From contig NZ_BMTO01000006.1 of assembly GCF_014649715.1 (NCBI RefSeq), positions 203,578 to 267,577 of the forward strand: a DNA stretch of 64,000 bases, given 5' to 3'. Position 1 is the stretch's first letter, and the number at the start of each line of letters is the position of its first letter. A program made the translations under genes and the position numbers. Source of the DNA: Streptomyces lateritius (GTDB lineage Bacteria; Actinomycetota; Actinomycetes; Streptomycetales; Streptomycetaceae). Under the pieces are notes generated by a model, which searched no databases, had not been told where the DNA came from, and worked only from the letters and a program-made list of their open reading frames with translations. Positions 34,996 through 44,914 of this stretch are shown one piece after another.

Positions 34996-36055
34996 GGATC
35001 GTCTCCTTCCAGAAGTGGCAGGCGCTGCCGCGGCCGGGCAGCTCCGTGCCGTCCTGCTCGGCGACCGGCGCGAGCGCCGGGATCTCCGTGCGGCAGATGT
35101 CTTCGGCCTTCGGGCAGCGCGGGTTGAAGGCGCAGCCGGTGGGGACGCGGAGCAGGTTGGGCGGCAGACCCTTGATCGCGTACAGCTCCTGGCCCTTCTG
35201 GTCCAGGCGCGGGATCGAGTCGAGCAGACCCCGGGTGTACGGGTGGGCCGGGCGCTTGTACAGCTCGTGGACGGGGGCGGTCTCGACGATCCGGCCCGCG
35301 TACATGACCGCGATCTTGTCCGCGACGTCGGCGACGACGCCGAGGTCGTGGGTGATCAGGATCAGGCCCATGTTGTATTCGCGCTGGAGCTCCGCGAGGA
35401 GGTCCATGACCTGCGCCTGGACCGTCACGTCGAGCGCCGTGGTGGGCTCGTCCGCGATGATCAGATCCGGCTCCAGGGCGAGCGCCATGGCGATCATGAT
35501 GCGCTGGCGCATACCGCCGGAGAACTGGTGGGGGTAGTCGTTCACCCGCGCCGCGGCGGCGGGGATCTTGACCTTGTCCATCAGCTCGATGGCCTTGGCC
35601 TTGGCCTCCTTCTTGGAGAGGCCGTGGTGCACCCGGTACATCTCGCCGAGCTGGTAGCCGACGGTGAGGACCGGGTTCAGGGAGGAGAGCGCGTCCTGGA
35701 AGATCATGGCGATCTTCCGGCCGCGGATCTTCCGGCGCTCCTCGTAGGACATCTTGAGCATGTCCTCGCCGCGGAAGAAGATCTCGCCCTGTGGGATCTT
35801 GCCCGGCGGCATGTCGAGGATGCCCATGATGGCCTGCGCGGTGACGGACTTGCCGGAGCCGGACTCGCCGAGCACGGCGAGCGTCTCCCCCGCGTTGACG
35901 GAGTAGTTGACACCGTTGACCGCCTTGGCCACACCGTCACGGGTGTGGAACTCCACATGCAGGTCACGGACTTCGAGCAGGGGACCGTTGTAGTCGTCGC
36001 CGTCGCGCGGCGCGGGAACGGTCGCGGTCTTGCCCGTGTTGTCGATGATGCTCAC
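34988..36055 (-). CDS. Oligopeptide ABC transporter ATPase (OppD type), proximal (bldK-position) cluster
   Basis: 355-residue ATPase with Walker [10 protein letters not shown], signature FSGGMRQR and Walker B IIADEPT. A 24-residue N-terminal extension (MSIIDNTGKTATVPAPRDGD) precedes the conserved start [20 protein letters not shown] shared with the paralogue at 29110-30093. It has the C-terminal cysteine cluster [14 protein letters not shown]. It lies 14 bases downstream of the permease gene and overlaps the following ATPase by 8 bases. Candidate bldKD equivalent by position. Confidence 0.93.
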   Translation of the reverse strand: MSIIDNTGKTATVPAPRDGDDYNGPLLEVRDLHVEFHTRDGVAKAVNGVNYSVNAGETLAVLGESGSGKSVTAQAIMGILDMPPGKIPQGEIFFRGEDMLKMSYEERRKIRGRKIAMIFQDALSSLNPVLTVGYQLGEMYRVHHGLSKKEAKAKAIELMDKVKIPAAAARVNDYPHQFSGGMRQRIMIAMALALEPDLIIADEPTTALDVTVQAQVMDLLAELQREYNMGLILITHDLGVVADVADKIAVMYAGRIVETAPVHELYKRPAHPYTRGLLDSIPRLDQKGQELYAIKGLPPNLLRVPTGCAFNPRCPKAEDICRTEIPALAPVAEQDGTELPGRGSACHFWKETIHG

Positions 36056-36069
36056 GTTTTACGCCCTCC

Positions 36070-37026
36070 TCAGCGCAGCTTGGGGTCGAGGGCGTTGCGG
36101 ACGGCTTCGCCGAGCATGATGAACGCCAGAACGGTGATGCTCAGCATGATCGACGGGTACAGCAGGATGTGCTGTGCCGTACGGATCTGCGTGACACCGG
36201 TGGAGATGTCCACACCCCACGAGACGATGGGCGACGAAAGGCCCAGGCCCAGGTAGGACAGGGTCGCCTCGGCGGAGATGTAGCCGCCGAGCGCGATGGT
36301 CGCGACGACGATCACGGGAGCCATGGCGTTCGGCAGGATGTGCCGGAACAGGATGCGGCCGGTGCCGGCGCCGAGCGCCTTGGCGGCCTGGACGTAGTCC
36401 GCCTGCTTGACCGTGATCACGGCACCGCGCATCACGCGGGTGATCTGCGTCCAGCCGAGGAACGCCAGGGCGAAGACGACCACCCAGATCGTGCGCTCGG
36501 TGAAGGACTGCAGGACGACCATGGCGCCGAGCAGGAACGGGATACCGAAGAAGATGTCGGTGACCCGCGACAGGACCGCGTCGATGATGCCGCCGAAGTA
36601 ACCGGCGATCATGCCCATGATGCCGCCGATGATGGTGACGATCAGGGTGACGCAGATGCCGACGATGACCGAGGCACGGGTGCCGTGGATCAGACGGGCG
36701 TAGACGGAGCGGCCCTGCCCGTCGTAGCCGAGCCAGCCCTCGGAGCCGATCTTGCCGAGCTCCGGCTTGCCGAGGTAGTGGTTCACCAGGTCGCCGACGG
36801 TGGGCGAGGCGCTGGTGAAGAGAGACGGGAAGGCGGCGATCAGCAGCAGGAAGAAGATCAGCACCGACGACACGAGGAAGTACGGGTTGCGGCGCAGGTC
36901 CACCCAGGCGTCGCCCCAGAGGCTGCGCGCCTTCTCCGCCTTCGGCTGCGGAGCCGGCTCCGCGGCGGAGGGCGGCGCGATGGCGTCCTCGACGGCCTCG
37001 GCTGCGGTCTTGGTCACGTCAGGCAT
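36070..37026 (-). CDS. Oligopeptide ABC transporter permease (OppC type), proximal cluster
   Basis: 318-residue permease: OppC N-terminal helix (about 55-75), then five core helices with the EAA loop (AAKALGAGTGRILFRHILPN). The ATG at 37024-37026 overlaps the upstream permease stop by 8 bases. A longer in-frame extension to 37134 is only a shadow of that gene. The C-terminus (NALDPKLR) matches its paralogue. Candidate bldKC equivalent by position. Confidence 0.92.
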   Translation of the reverse strand: MPDVTKTAAEAVEDAIAPPSAAEPAPQPKAEKARSLWGDAWVDLRRNPYFLVSSVLIFFLLLIAAFPSLFTSASPTVGDLVNHYLGKPELGKIGSEGWLGYDGQGRSVYARLIHGTRASVIVGICVTLIVTIIGGIMGMIAGYFGGIIDAVLSRVTDIFFGIPFLLGAMVVLQSFTERTIWVVVFALAFLGWTQITRVMRGAVITVKQADYVQAAKALGAGTGRILFRHILPNAMAPVIVVATIALGGYISAEATLSYLGLGLSSPIVSWGVDISTGVTQIRTAQHILLYPSIMLSITVLAFIMLGEAVRNALDPKLR

Positions 37027-37954
37027 AACGGATCCTCGGGTCCAGGACCGCGTACAGCAGGTCGATGAGCAGGCTGGTGGCGAGGTAGACGAGCACCAGG
37101 ATGGTGACGAGGCCCACGAGCGTGGTGCCCTCACGCCGGGTGATCGACTCGTAGATGAGCCCGCCGACGCCCTTGACGTTGAAGATGCCTTCGGTGACGA
37201 CCGCGCCGCCCATCAGGGCGCCGATGTCGGTGCCGAGGAAGGTGACGACGGGGATCATCGAGTTGCGCATCAGGTGGACGCCGATGACCCGGCGCTTCGG
37301 CAGACCCTTGGCGATGGCCGTACGCATGTAGTCGGCGCGCAGGTTCTCCGCCATGGAGGTACGGGTGAGCCGGGCGACGTACGCGAGGGAGAGACCGCCG
37401 AGCACGATGGCCGGCGCGATCAGCTCGGACCACTTCTGCTCGTTGCTGACGTTCGGAGCCATCCAGCCGAGCTCGAAGGCGAAGACCATCTTGATGATGA
37501 AGCCCAGCACGAACACGGGAATCGAGATGATCAGCAGCGTGAAGATCAGGACCGCGTTGTCGGCCAGTCGGCCCGCCTTCAGGCCGGCGATGACGCCGAG
37601 GCCGATGCCGAAGATCAGCTCGAAGGCGAAGGCCAGGGCGGCGAGCTGAAGGGTGATGGGGAACGCGTCACCCAGCACTTCGGTGACCGGGCGACCGTTG
37701 CGGATCTGGTTGCCGAAGTCGAAGTGCAGGATGATGTTGGTCATGTAGTTCCAGTACTGCTGCCAGATAGGCAGGTCCAGTCCCAGTTCTTTTCTCTTCG
37801 CGGCCAACGTCGCGGGGTCGACACCCTTGTCACCGAACAGCCCCAGCACGGGGTCGCCGGGCAGGCTGTAGACCATGAAGAAGATCAGAAAGGTCGTCCC
37901 GAGGAATACCGGGATCATCTGGAGCAGTCGTCGTGCGACATAGCGCCCCATCAT
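37019..37954 (-). CDS. Oligopeptide ABC transporter permease (OppB type), proximal cluster
   Basis: 311-residue six-helix permease starting MMGRYVARRLLQMIPVFLG (ATG 37954 or 37951). The EAA-type loop is MRTAIAKGLPKRRVIGVHLM. It overlaps the OppC-type gene by 8 bases and lies 168 bases downstream of the binding-protein gene, with a hairpin between them. In S. coelicolor bldK a permease (bldKA) is reported first, before the lipoprotein. Here the lipoprotein comes first. Confidence 0.92.
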   Translation of the reverse strand: MMGRYVARRLLQMIPVFLGTTFLIFFMVYSLPGDPVLGLFGDKGVDPATLAAKRKELGLDLPIWQQYWNYMTNIILHFDFGNQIRNGRPVTEVLGDAFPITLQLAALAFAFELIFGIGLGVIAGLKAGRLADNAVLIFTLLIISIPVFVLGFIIKMVFAFELGWMAPNVSNEQKWSELIAPAIVLGGLSLAYVARLTRTSMAENLRADYMRTAIAKGLPKRRVIGVHLMRNSMIPVVTFLGTDIGALMGGAVVTEGIFNVKGVGGLIYESITRREGTTLVGLVTILVLVYLATSLLIDLLYAVLDPRIRYA

Positions 37955-38067
37955 GCCTCCGTTGAGATGTGACAGCGGCAGCCGACGGGCCCTCCCCCGG
38001 CCGCCCGCGTCCCGGTCGGTACGCGAACGTCGTGGAAGGGCCCCCCAGCCACTGCGTAAGGCACCGG

Positions 38068-38095
38068 GCGGGACCGACGATCCGTCAGGTCCCGC
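38068..38095 (-). terminator. Hairpin between binding-protein and permease genes, proximal cluster
   Basis: Inverted repeat GCGGGACCGACG (38068-38079) with CGTC-A-GGTCCCGC (38083-38095): 12 pairs with one bulged base and a 3-base loop. Same location as the hairpin at 32024-32057 in the distal cluster. Confidence 0.65.
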
Positions 38096-38122
38096 GCCGG
38101 CGTGCGGACTACGCTTGGGTGG

Positions 38123-39760
38123 TTACTTCATGACCTCGACGCTGTCCAGGATCGGGTCGCCGTCCTGGCCGTACTTCACGCCGGAGACCTTCTCCGAGAA
38201 GCCCGCGTTGACCTTGTAGTACCAGAGCGGGATCGACGGCATGTAGTTGACCAGGTCCTTCTCGATGGCCTGGTACGCCTTCACCGACTCGTCGAGCGTC
38301 GCGGCGCTGTCCGCCTTAGCGATGCGGGCGTCGAGCTCCTTGTTGCTGAAGTCACCCTGGTTGCCCGCCGCACCCGTGCGGAACAGGTCGCTGATGAAGT
38401 TGGAGTTGACGGGGTAGTCCAGCACCCAGCCCGAGCGGTAGATCGACTTGACCTGCTTGCTCTTACGAGCGGTCAGGTCGGCCTGGAAGTCGGGCTTGCT
38501 GTCACCGGTGCACTTGACGCCGGTCGCCTGGGTGATGCTGTTGCAGACCGCGTCGACCCACTCCTTGTGGCCGCCGTCGGCGTTGAACTGGATGGTGATG
38601 GCGTTGTTCGGGACGCCACCGCCGGCCTTGATGAGCTCCTTGGCCTTGGCCGGGTCGAACTTGGTGACGTCGCCCGCGGCGTTCTCCTGGAAGCCCAGGA
38701 CGCCCTTGGCGACCCAGCCGGTCGCCGGCTCACGCGTACCCTGCAGCACCGTCTTGGTGATGGTGGCGCGGTCGATCGCCATCGAGAGGCCCTGGATGAC
38801 CTTCGGGTCGACCTGCTTGGGCTTCTTCCACTGGTCCGCGTAGAACGCGATGGCCAGCGTCTGGACGGCGGAGTACGCCTGGTCCACGGCGCGGTCACCG
38901 AGGTCCTGGCGGTAGACCGGGAGGTCCTTCGGGGCGAGCTGACGCAGGACGTCGACGTTGCCCGACTTCAGGTCCTCGTACGCGGCCTCGAGGGTGGTGT
39001 AGTTCTTGAAGAGCACACCGCCGTTCTTGGCCTTGTCTGCGCCCTTGTAACCGTCGTAACGGACGATCTTGATCTGCTTCTTGTGGTCCCAGGACTCGAA
39101 CTTGTAGGGACCGTTGCCGACCGGCTTCTCACCAGCGGCCTTGGGGTTCTTGTAGAAGGACTCCGGCAGCGGCGCGAACACGATGTAAGCGAGCTTGTGG
39201 CCGAAGGCCGGGACGGCGCCCTTGAGCTCGATGGTGAAGGTCGTGTCGTCGATGACCTTCAGGCCGGTGAGCTTGTCGGACGTCGGCTTGGCGCCCTCCT
39301 TCTCGGGGTGCACCGCCTCGAAGCCCTTGATGTCCGCGAACCACGAGGACAGGCCCATGGCGTTGCCGATGTTGGCGTTCCAGTTCCACGCGTCCACGTA
39401 GGACTTGGCGGTCACCGGAGTGCCGTCGTGGAAGGTCCAGCCCTTCTTGAGCTTCACGGTCCACGTCTTCGAGTCGGTCGTGGTGACCGACTCGGCGTTG
39501 ACCATCTCGAGCGAGCCGTCTTCCTTGTAGTCGACGAGCTGCGAGAACAGTCCATCCATGACGATGGATCCGTTGTTCTCCATGGTGTCGCCGGTGTGCA
39601 GGAGCTTCTCCGGCTCACCCAGCTCCATGGAGTAGATGCCGTTCGGGTCAACCTCACCCTTGGCGTCGCTGCCGCCGCCGTTACCCCCGCCACAGGCGGT
39701 CGCTGCCAGGGCGACGACGATCGCGCCCACTACCCACTTGGCGCTCTTGGCACCGCGCAT
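38123..39760 (-). CDS. Oligopeptide-binding lipoprotein (SBP family 5), proximal cluster; BldKB candidate
   Basis: 545-residue SBP_bac_5 protein. Signal peptide MRGAKSAKWVVGAIVVALA, lipobox ATAC with Cys23, then a Gly/Asn/Ser linker. The family signature lies at WTFHDGTPVTAKSYVDAW. The ATG at 39758-39760 follows AGGAGG by 6 bases. A start at 39781 is less likely. It leads the transporter cluster nearest typA, the position of bldK in S. coelicolor, so it may bind the BldK peptide. Specificity cannot be read from sequence. Its upstream region contains AT-rich palindromes. Confidence 0.93.
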   Translation of the reverse strand: MRGAKSAKWVVGAIVVALAATACGGGNGGGSDAKGEVDPNGIYSMELGEPEKLLHTGDTMENNGSIVMDGLFSQLVDYKEDGSLEMVNAESVTTTDSKTWTVKLKKGWTFHDGTPVTAKSYVDAWNWNANIGNAMGLSSWFADIKGFEAVHPEKEGAKPTSDKLTGLKVIDDTTFTIELKGAVPAFGHKLAYIVFAPLPESFYKNPKAAGEKPVGNGPYKFESWDHKKQIKIVRYDGYKGADKAKNGGVLFKNYTTLEAAYEDLKSGNVDVLRQLAPKDLPVYRQDLGDRAVDQAYSAVQTLAIAFYADQWKKPKQVDPKVIQGLSMAIDRATITKTVLQGTREPATGWVAKGVLGFQENAAGDVTKFDPAKAKELIKAGGGVPNNAITIQFNADGGHKEWVDAVCNSITQATGVKCTGDSKPDFQADLTARKSKQVKSIYRSGWVLDYPVNSNFISDLFRTGAAGNQGDFSNKELDARIAKADSAATLDESVKAYQAIEKDLVNYMPSIPLWYYKVNAGFSEKVSGVKYGQDGDPILDSVEVMK

Positions 39761-40204
39761 GGGTTCCTCCTCATGAGTCACTGGTTACTACAAGAAGGGC
39801 ACTTCGAGTCTGCCGACACCCCTGACGGCGATGCACTCAAGTGCCCCGAGTGTGCTCGTGAGTCGGCACTCCCCACAGTGCGCTGACCCATTGACCCGAG
39901 CTCAATGGAGCCAACTATTAAGTACGTCCGAGCTGTAAACCACACTTAAGTGGTCTCGTTTTGACAACATCACCATGGGCCCTAAGACCGAAATCCGGAC
40001 AAACTGATCACAGACAGACACCCCCGAAACGGACCGTTAACACACGTTCCGGAGAGCGACGACCGATATCCGGACACCCTGCCCATGAAATGGATTTGAC
40101 GAAAGGCCCGGGCCCCCACAGTGTCTGCGGGAGCCCGGGCCCAGTTCTGACGCGAGGTCAGTTCGATGCGGCGCGGAACACAGATCGGCCGCCTACGAGA
40201 TCGT
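39761..40204. promoter_or_regulatory. 444-base region: transporter promoter zone and typA 3' end
   Basis: No gene. It is AT-richer than the surroundings between about 39900 and 40030. It holds two palindromes that may be operators for the transporter operon: CCATTGA/TCAATGG (39888-39894 and 39902-39908) and CCACACTTAAGTGG (39940-39953). The typA terminator hairpin is at 40105-40141. Promoter hexamers cannot be fixed with confidence. Confidence 0.45.
40105..40141 (-). terminator. typA terminator hairpin
   Basis: 16-bp stem with two mismatches (40105-40120 with 40126-40141) and loop GTGTC, about 65 bases past the typA stop. Confidence 0.8.
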
Positions 40205-42106
40205 TCAGTTGTTCTTGGCGCGCGAGGCCGTACGGCCGCGCTCCTTCTGGTCCAGGACGACCTTGCGGATACGCACGGCCTCCGGGGTCACCTCGACGCA
40301 CTCGTCGTCACGGCAGAACTCCAGCGACTGCTCCAGCGAGAGCTTGCGCGGCGGGACGATCGCCTCGAAGGAGTCGGCGGAGGAGGAGCGCATGTTGGTG
40401 AGCTTCTTCTCCTTGGTGATGTTGACGTCCATGTCGTCGGCGCGGGAGTTCTCGCCGACGATCATGCCCTCGTACACCTCGGTGCCGGGGTCGACGAACA
40501 GCACGCCGCGCTCCTGCAGGTTGGTCATCGCGAAACCGGTGACCGCGCCGGCCCGGTCGGCGACCAGCGAACCGTTGTTACGGGTGGTCAGGGTGCCGAA
40601 CCACGGCTCGTGACCCTCGTGGATCGAGTGGGCGATGCCCGTACCGCGGGTGTTGGTCAGGAACTCCGTACGGAAGCCGATCAGGCCGCGGGACGGGACG
40701 ACGAACTCCATGCGGACCCAGCCGGAGCCGTGGTTGGACATGTTGTCCATGCGGCCCTTGCGGACACCCATGAGCTGCGTGACCGCGCCCATGTGCTCCT
40801 CGGGGACGTCGACCGTCAGACGCTCGACCGGCTCGTGGATCTTGCCGTCGACCTCCTTGGTGACGACCTGCGGCTTGCCGATGGTGAGCTCGAAGCCCTC
40901 GCGGCGCATCTGCTCGACCAGGATGGCGAGCGCGAGCTCACCACGGCCCTGGACCTCCCAGGCGTCCGGCCGCTCGGTGTCGAGGACGCGGAGCGAGACG
41001 TTACCGATCAGCTCGCGGTCCAGGCGGTCCTTCACCTGGCGGGCGGTGACCTTGCGGTCCTTCACGGCGGACTTGGCGTCCGCCCCCTTGCCGGTGCCAC
41101 CGCGGCCGACGAGCGGCGAGGTGTTCGTACCGATGGTCATCGAGATGGCGGGCTGGTCGACCGTGATCAGCGGCAGCGCGATCGGGTTCTCCGGGTCGGC
41201 CAGCGTCTCGCCGATCATGATGTCGGGGATACCGGCGACGGCGCAGATGTCACCGGGGCCGGCGACCTCGGCCGGCTTGCGGGTGAGCGCCTCGGTCATC
41301 ATCAGCTCGGTGATGCGGACGTTGGAGATCGTGCCGTCCCGCTTGATCCACGCGACCGTCTGGCCCTTGCGCAGCTCGCCCTGCTCGACGCGGAGCAGCG
41401 CGATACGGCCGAGGAAGTTGTCGGCGTCGAGGTTGGTGACGTGCGCCTGGAGCGGCGCCTCCTCGTCGTACACCGGGGCCGGGACGTGCTCCAGGATCGT
41501 GGAGAAGAACGGCTCCAGGTTGTCGCTGTCCGCCGGGACGGTGCCGTCCTCCGGCTTGGTCAGCGAGGCGACGCCGTCACGGCCGCAGGCGTAGACGATC
41601 GGGAACTCGATCTGGTCCTCGTCCGCGTCCAGGTCGAGGAAGAGGTCGTAGGTCTCGTTGACGACCTCGTCGATCCGGGAGTCCGGGCGGTCGGTCTTGT
41701 TGATGCAGAGGATGACGGGCATCCGGGCCTGAAGGGCCTTGCGCAGCACGAAGCGGGTCTGCGGAAGCGGGCCCTCGGAGGCGTCGACGAGAAGGACGAC
41801 CGCGTCCACCATCGACAGACCGCGCTCGACCTCGCCACCGAAGTCGGCGTGGCCGGGGGTGTCGATGATGTTGATCGTGATCGGGGCCCCGCCGTCCTTG
41901 GGGTGATACTTCACCGCCGTGTTCTTGGCGAGGATCGTGATGCCCTTCTCACGCTCCAGGTCGTTCGAGTCCATCATGCGGTCGTCGAGGTGCTGGTGGG
42001 CGGCGAAGGCACCGGCCTGCTTGAGCATGGCGTCGACGATGGTCGTCTTGCCATGGTCGACGTGGGCGACGATGGCGACGTTACGGATGTCGTGGCGCGT
42101 GGGCAT
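40205..42106 (-). CDS. typA: Ribosome-associated translational GTPase TypA/BipA
   Basis: 633-residue GTPase related to EF-G and LepA. G1 is AHVDHGKTT, switch/G3 is DTPGHADFG and G4 is NKTD. These are followed by domain II, an EF-G domain V-like region and the TypA-specific C-terminal domain ([18 protein letters not shown]). In other bacteria it acts in ribosome assembly and stress or cold adaptation. No strong ribosome site precedes the ATG (42104-42106), only GAGAGAAG at long spacing. Single-gene transcript with its own terminator. Confidence 0.96.
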   Translation of the reverse strand: MPTRHDIRNVAIVAHVDHGKTTIVDAMLKQAGAFAAHQHLDDRMMDSNDLEREKGITILAKNTAVKYHPKDGGAPITINIIDTPGHADFGGEVERGLSMVDAVVLLVDASEGPLPQTRFVLRKALQARMPVILCINKTDRPDSRIDEVVNETYDLFLDLDADEDQIEFPIVYACGRDGVASLTKPEDGTVPADSDNLEPFFSTILEHVPAPVYDEEAPLQAHVTNLDADNFLGRIALLRVEQGELRKGQTVAWIKRDGTISNVRITELMMTEALTRKPAEVAGPGDICAVAGIPDIMIGETLADPENPIALPLITVDQPAISMTIGTNTSPLVGRGGTGKGADAKSAVKDRKVTARQVKDRLDRELIGNVSLRVLDTERPDAWEVQGRGELALAILVEQMRREGFELTIGKPQVVTKEVDGKIHEPVERLTVDVPEEHMGAVTQLMGVRKGRMDNMSNHGSGWVRMEFVVPSRGLIGFRTEFLTNTRGTGIAHSIHEGHEPWFGTLTTRNNGSLVADRAGAVTGFAMTNLQERGVLFVDPGTEVYEGMIVGENSRADDMDVNITKEKKLTNMRSSSADSFEAIVPPRKLSLEQSLEFCRDDECVEVTPEAVRIRKVVLDQKERGRTASRAKNN

Positions 42107-42409
42107 GGGTGCTTGCGCTTCTCTCGGATCGTGGGATGCGGCGTCGGTTCCTCTTACGCCCGCCGGGCGGACGCGCCACGGCTAAGTCCTATGGTACGGG
42201 GCTGCCACGCAAGGGGCTTCCCCGCCCGGATCCGAGGGGGTCTGCTGGAGGTTTTGGGATGCCTCGGTGGTGCGATCGTGCACTGGGTGTGGAGGGGGAG
42301 AGCGTGATCAAGCGACCGGGTCAAGGGGCCGGACGTGATCCTGCCCGCCGGGATCACCGGCGGGCAAGGAACTTGAGCTGCTTCTGAGGTTGTGACCTGC
42401 TCTTTCTGT
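42107..42409. other. 303-base intergenic region between typA and a binding-protein gene
   Basis: No gene supported. It contains the typA upstream region (AT-richer CCATAGGACTTAG near 42183-42195 on the minus strand is a possible -10 zone) and the terminator hairpin of the following gene at 42342-42366. Confidence 0.4.
42342..42366 (-). terminator. Terminator hairpin of the large binding-protein gene
   Basis: Perfect 10-bp stem (42342-42351 with 42357-42366), loop GATCA, 44 bases past the stop. Confidence 0.75.
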
Positions 42410-44914
42410 TTATTTCCCGGTGTCGCGCTCCGCGCCCTTGGCCGATTCGGGCTTCTTGAACCCGATGTCCTGGTACCGAGGCGTCGCGAAGCCCCAGGCG
42501 CCCGCGTTCACCACCTCGGGCTTGGCGGCCACCAGCTGGGGGCGCTGATAGAGGGGAATCGATCCGGCTGCGGCCCAGATCCGGGCGTCCGCCTGGCGGA
42601 CCAGGTCGCGCGCCTCCTCCTCGTCGAGGGTGGCCACCGCCTGGTCGAACAGCTGATCGATACGATCGGTGCCGACCCGCGCGTAATTCTGCTCGACCAG
42701 AAGCGAGCCGTCCGAGGCCGGCTCGGGCTTGGCGAAGATCGGCCGCGCGTCGGTCGCCGGGAAGGCGGTGGCCGGCCAGGAGTAGAGCGCCAGGTCGTAG
42801 TCACCGGAGGCGATGTGGTCCTTGAAGAAACTGTCGTCGGCGACCTTGGTGACCTCGGTGCGGATGCCGACCACGTCGAGCATCCGGATGATCCTGTCGC
42901 CGACGGCCCGCAGCGACTCCGAGCCGGGGCCGGAGGGCAGGACGAAGCGCAGGCTGAGCGGCTTGCCGTCCTTGCCCAGGGCCTCGGGGGCGGCGGCCGG
43001 GGCGGGGGCGGCGGTGCCGCGCGGAGCGTAGGCGCCTGCGACGCCTTGGTCGGGCCCGGCCGCGTTCCTGGCCTTGGCCTCCGTGGCGGCGTCCTGGCCG
43101 GTGTCGAGGGACGCGGCCTGGCGGAGCAGTGCCACGTTCTGGAGCGCGGCGCCGGGCGCCGGGGCGAGGACATGGGTGCCGCTCTCGGGGCCCGTCGCGC
43201 CGAGGGCGGGACCGCCGGCCTTGCCGTCCAGGGGGCGGGTGCCGCTCTCGGGGCCCGTGACGCCGAGGGCGGGACCGCCGGCCTTGCCGTCCAGGCGGGC
43301 GGCGGTGCCGCCGGGCTTGTCGTCGCCGACGATGTAGAGGCCGTCGTCCGAGGCGACGTCGGCCTCGGGCTTCCCGGCCCTGCCGGTGGTGGCGGTCTTG
43401 TCGGCGGCGCCCGTGGCGTTCTTGTCGGCGGCCTTCTTCTCGGCGGCCTCCTCTTTCTTCTCGGCGGCCTCCTTCGTCGCCTCGCTGCCCGCCTTCGTCC
43501 CGGCCGGCTTCTTGCTCGCGCCGCCCGGTACCCAGCCCGCGTCCGCGAGGAGCGCCCGCGCCTCCTCGGTGTCCTGGTCGCCGAGCGCGTCGCTGTTGTC
43601 CGCGTACGCCGCCTGCCCCGCCAGTGCCAGGTGGCTGCCAGGCGGCTTGGCGGGCAGCCCGAGCGGCTTGAGTACGGATTCGGCCAGTTCCTTACGGTCG
43701 ATCGCGCGGGCCACCGCCCTGCGCACCCGCTCGTCGGCGAGCGGCCCCGATTCTCCGTTGAGCGAGAGCTGGGTGTACGCGGGCTCCAGCGACTTGCGCA
43801 CCACGAGCTTTCCGAGGGCGGTCTGCTCGGTCGCGTACCGCCCGATGGCCTGCTGGTTCTCCTCGCGGGCGGCCTGGACGATCTCCGCCTGCTCCTCGTC
43901 GGAGCCGTGCGCCAGGGCCCACGCCTTGAGCGCGGCGGAGGGTGTGATCGCGGCGCCGGGGCCGTGCGTGAGCGCCTGTCCGCCGTTCCGGCCGGCGCGG
44001 GCATCCCGTACCGCGAGCGCGATACGGTCCGCGGCGGCCCGGTCGATCTCGGCCAGATCGAGGCCGCCGGCGGCGAGCGCGGCGACGCGCTCGGAGCGGG
44101 GCACGGCCTTGAGGACGAGTTCGTCGAGCTTGGCGGGCTGACCCCACCAGCGGGGGTTGCGGGCCAGCGTGAGCGTGCCGGCCTTGCGGTCGGACGCCTT
44201 GAGCAGGAACGGTCCTGCAGTTGACTTCAGCGTGGTGCGCGCGCCGTCGTTGAAGCTGTTCGGGGCTCCCATCACCTCCTTCGGATAGAGGGGGGTGAAG
44301 AGGGACTGCCAGTCGGCGTACGGCTTGGCGAAGGTGACCCGCACCTCCAGGTCGTTCTTGCCGCGCTCGATCTTCTCGATCCGCTCGTAGCCGGCGTTGC
44401 GCGCGGTCCAGTAGGCGGTGTCCCGGCCGCTGAGGGCGCGCCACTGCGCGACGAAGTCGGGGGCTCCGATCTCGCGGCCGTCGCTCCAGACGGCCTGCTG
44501 GTTGAGCTTGTAGAGGACGACCTGCCGGGGCTCGGTCTCGACCACCTGCGCGGACTCGAGGTAGTCCGGGTTGCGCTGGGGCCGGCCGCGCTCGTCGAGG
44601 GTGTAGAGCGAGGGGAGTACGGCTCCGGCGACGCGGGAGGTGGAACCGTCGGCGTCGGCCTGGAAGGCGTTGAGCGTGGTCGGCATCGCGTCCAGGGCCC
44701 AGCGCAGGGTGCCGCCGTCGGCGACCCGGTCGCGGGCGGCGGGCGCGTGGTCCGGGGCGGCGGCCGGGGCCTCGTCGGCCCCGTCGGCGGAGCTGCAGCC
44801 GGCCAGGACGGAAACGGCGAGCACCGCGCTGGTGAGGGTGGCGACGGAGCGGATCGTGCGGGAGCGGGGGCTCCTGGAGCATGTCCTTCCGCGAGGGGCG
44901 CCGACCTGGGCCAT
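42410..44914 (-). CDS. Large SBP-family-5 substrate-binding lipoprotein with low-complexity insert
   Basis: 834 residues, far longer than usual for the family (about 540). Signal peptide with lipobox LAGC, Cys40. The SBP_bac_5 fold spans about 65-465 and resumes at about 645 (LSLRFVLPSGPGSESLRAVG). Between them is an Ala/Lys/Glu-rich insert of roughly 170 residues with two copies of a 21-residue repeat (LDGKAGGPALG(V/A)TGPESGT). No permease or ATPase gene adjoins it, so it is an orphan binding protein. It may serve the transporters upstream or act as a sensor or chaperone. Confidence 0.88.
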   Translation of the reverse strand: MAQVGAPRGRTCSRSPRSRTIRSVATLTSAVLAVSVLAGCSSADGADEAPAAAPDHAPAARDRVADGGTLRWALDAMPTTLNAFQADADGSTSRVAGAVLPSLYTLDERGRPQRNPDYLESAQVVETEPRQVVLYKLNQQAVWSDGREIGAPDFVAQWRALSGRDTAYWTARNAGYERIEKIERGKNDLEVRVTFAKPYADWQSLFTPLYPKEVMGAPNSFNDGARTTLKSTAGPFLLKASDRKAGTLTLARNPRWWGQPAKLDELVLKAVPRSERVAALAAGGLDLAEIDRAAADRIALAVRDARAGRNGGQALTHGPGAAITPSAALKAWALAHGSDEEQAEIVQAAREENQQAIGRYATEQTALGKLVVRKSLEPAYTQLSLNGESGPLADERVRRAVARAIDRKELAESVLKPLGLPAKPPGSHLALAGQAAYADNSDALGDQDTEEARALLADAGWVPGGASKKPAGTKAGSEATKEAAEKKEEAAEKKAADKNATGAADKTATTGRAGKPEADVASDDGLYIVGDDKPGGTAARLDGKAGGPALGVTGPESGTRPLDGKAGGPALGATGPESGTHVLAPAPGAALQNVALLRQAASLDTGQDAATEAKARNAAGPDQGVAGAYAPRGTAAPAPAAAPEALGKDGKPLSLRFVLPSGPGSESLRAVGDRIIRMLDVVGIRTEVTKVADDSFFKDHIASGDYDLALYSWPATAFPATDARPIFAKPEPASDGSLLVEQNYARVGTDRIDQLFDQAVATLDEEEARDLVRQADARIWAAAGSIPLYQRPQLVAAKPEVVNAGAWGFATPRYQDIGFKKPESAKGAERDTGK
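43174..43294. repeat. 63-bp direct repeat inside the large binding-protein gene
   Basis: Copies at 43174-43231 and 43237-43294 differ at only a few positions and keep frame (period 63 bp, 21 residues). They encode the Gly/Pro-rich LDGKAGGPALG unit. Confidence 0.85.

Noticed and set aside
40166-42307. 713-codon plus-strand frame antisense to typA
   Set aside because: typA on the minus strand is unambiguous; the antisense frame has no recognisable domain.
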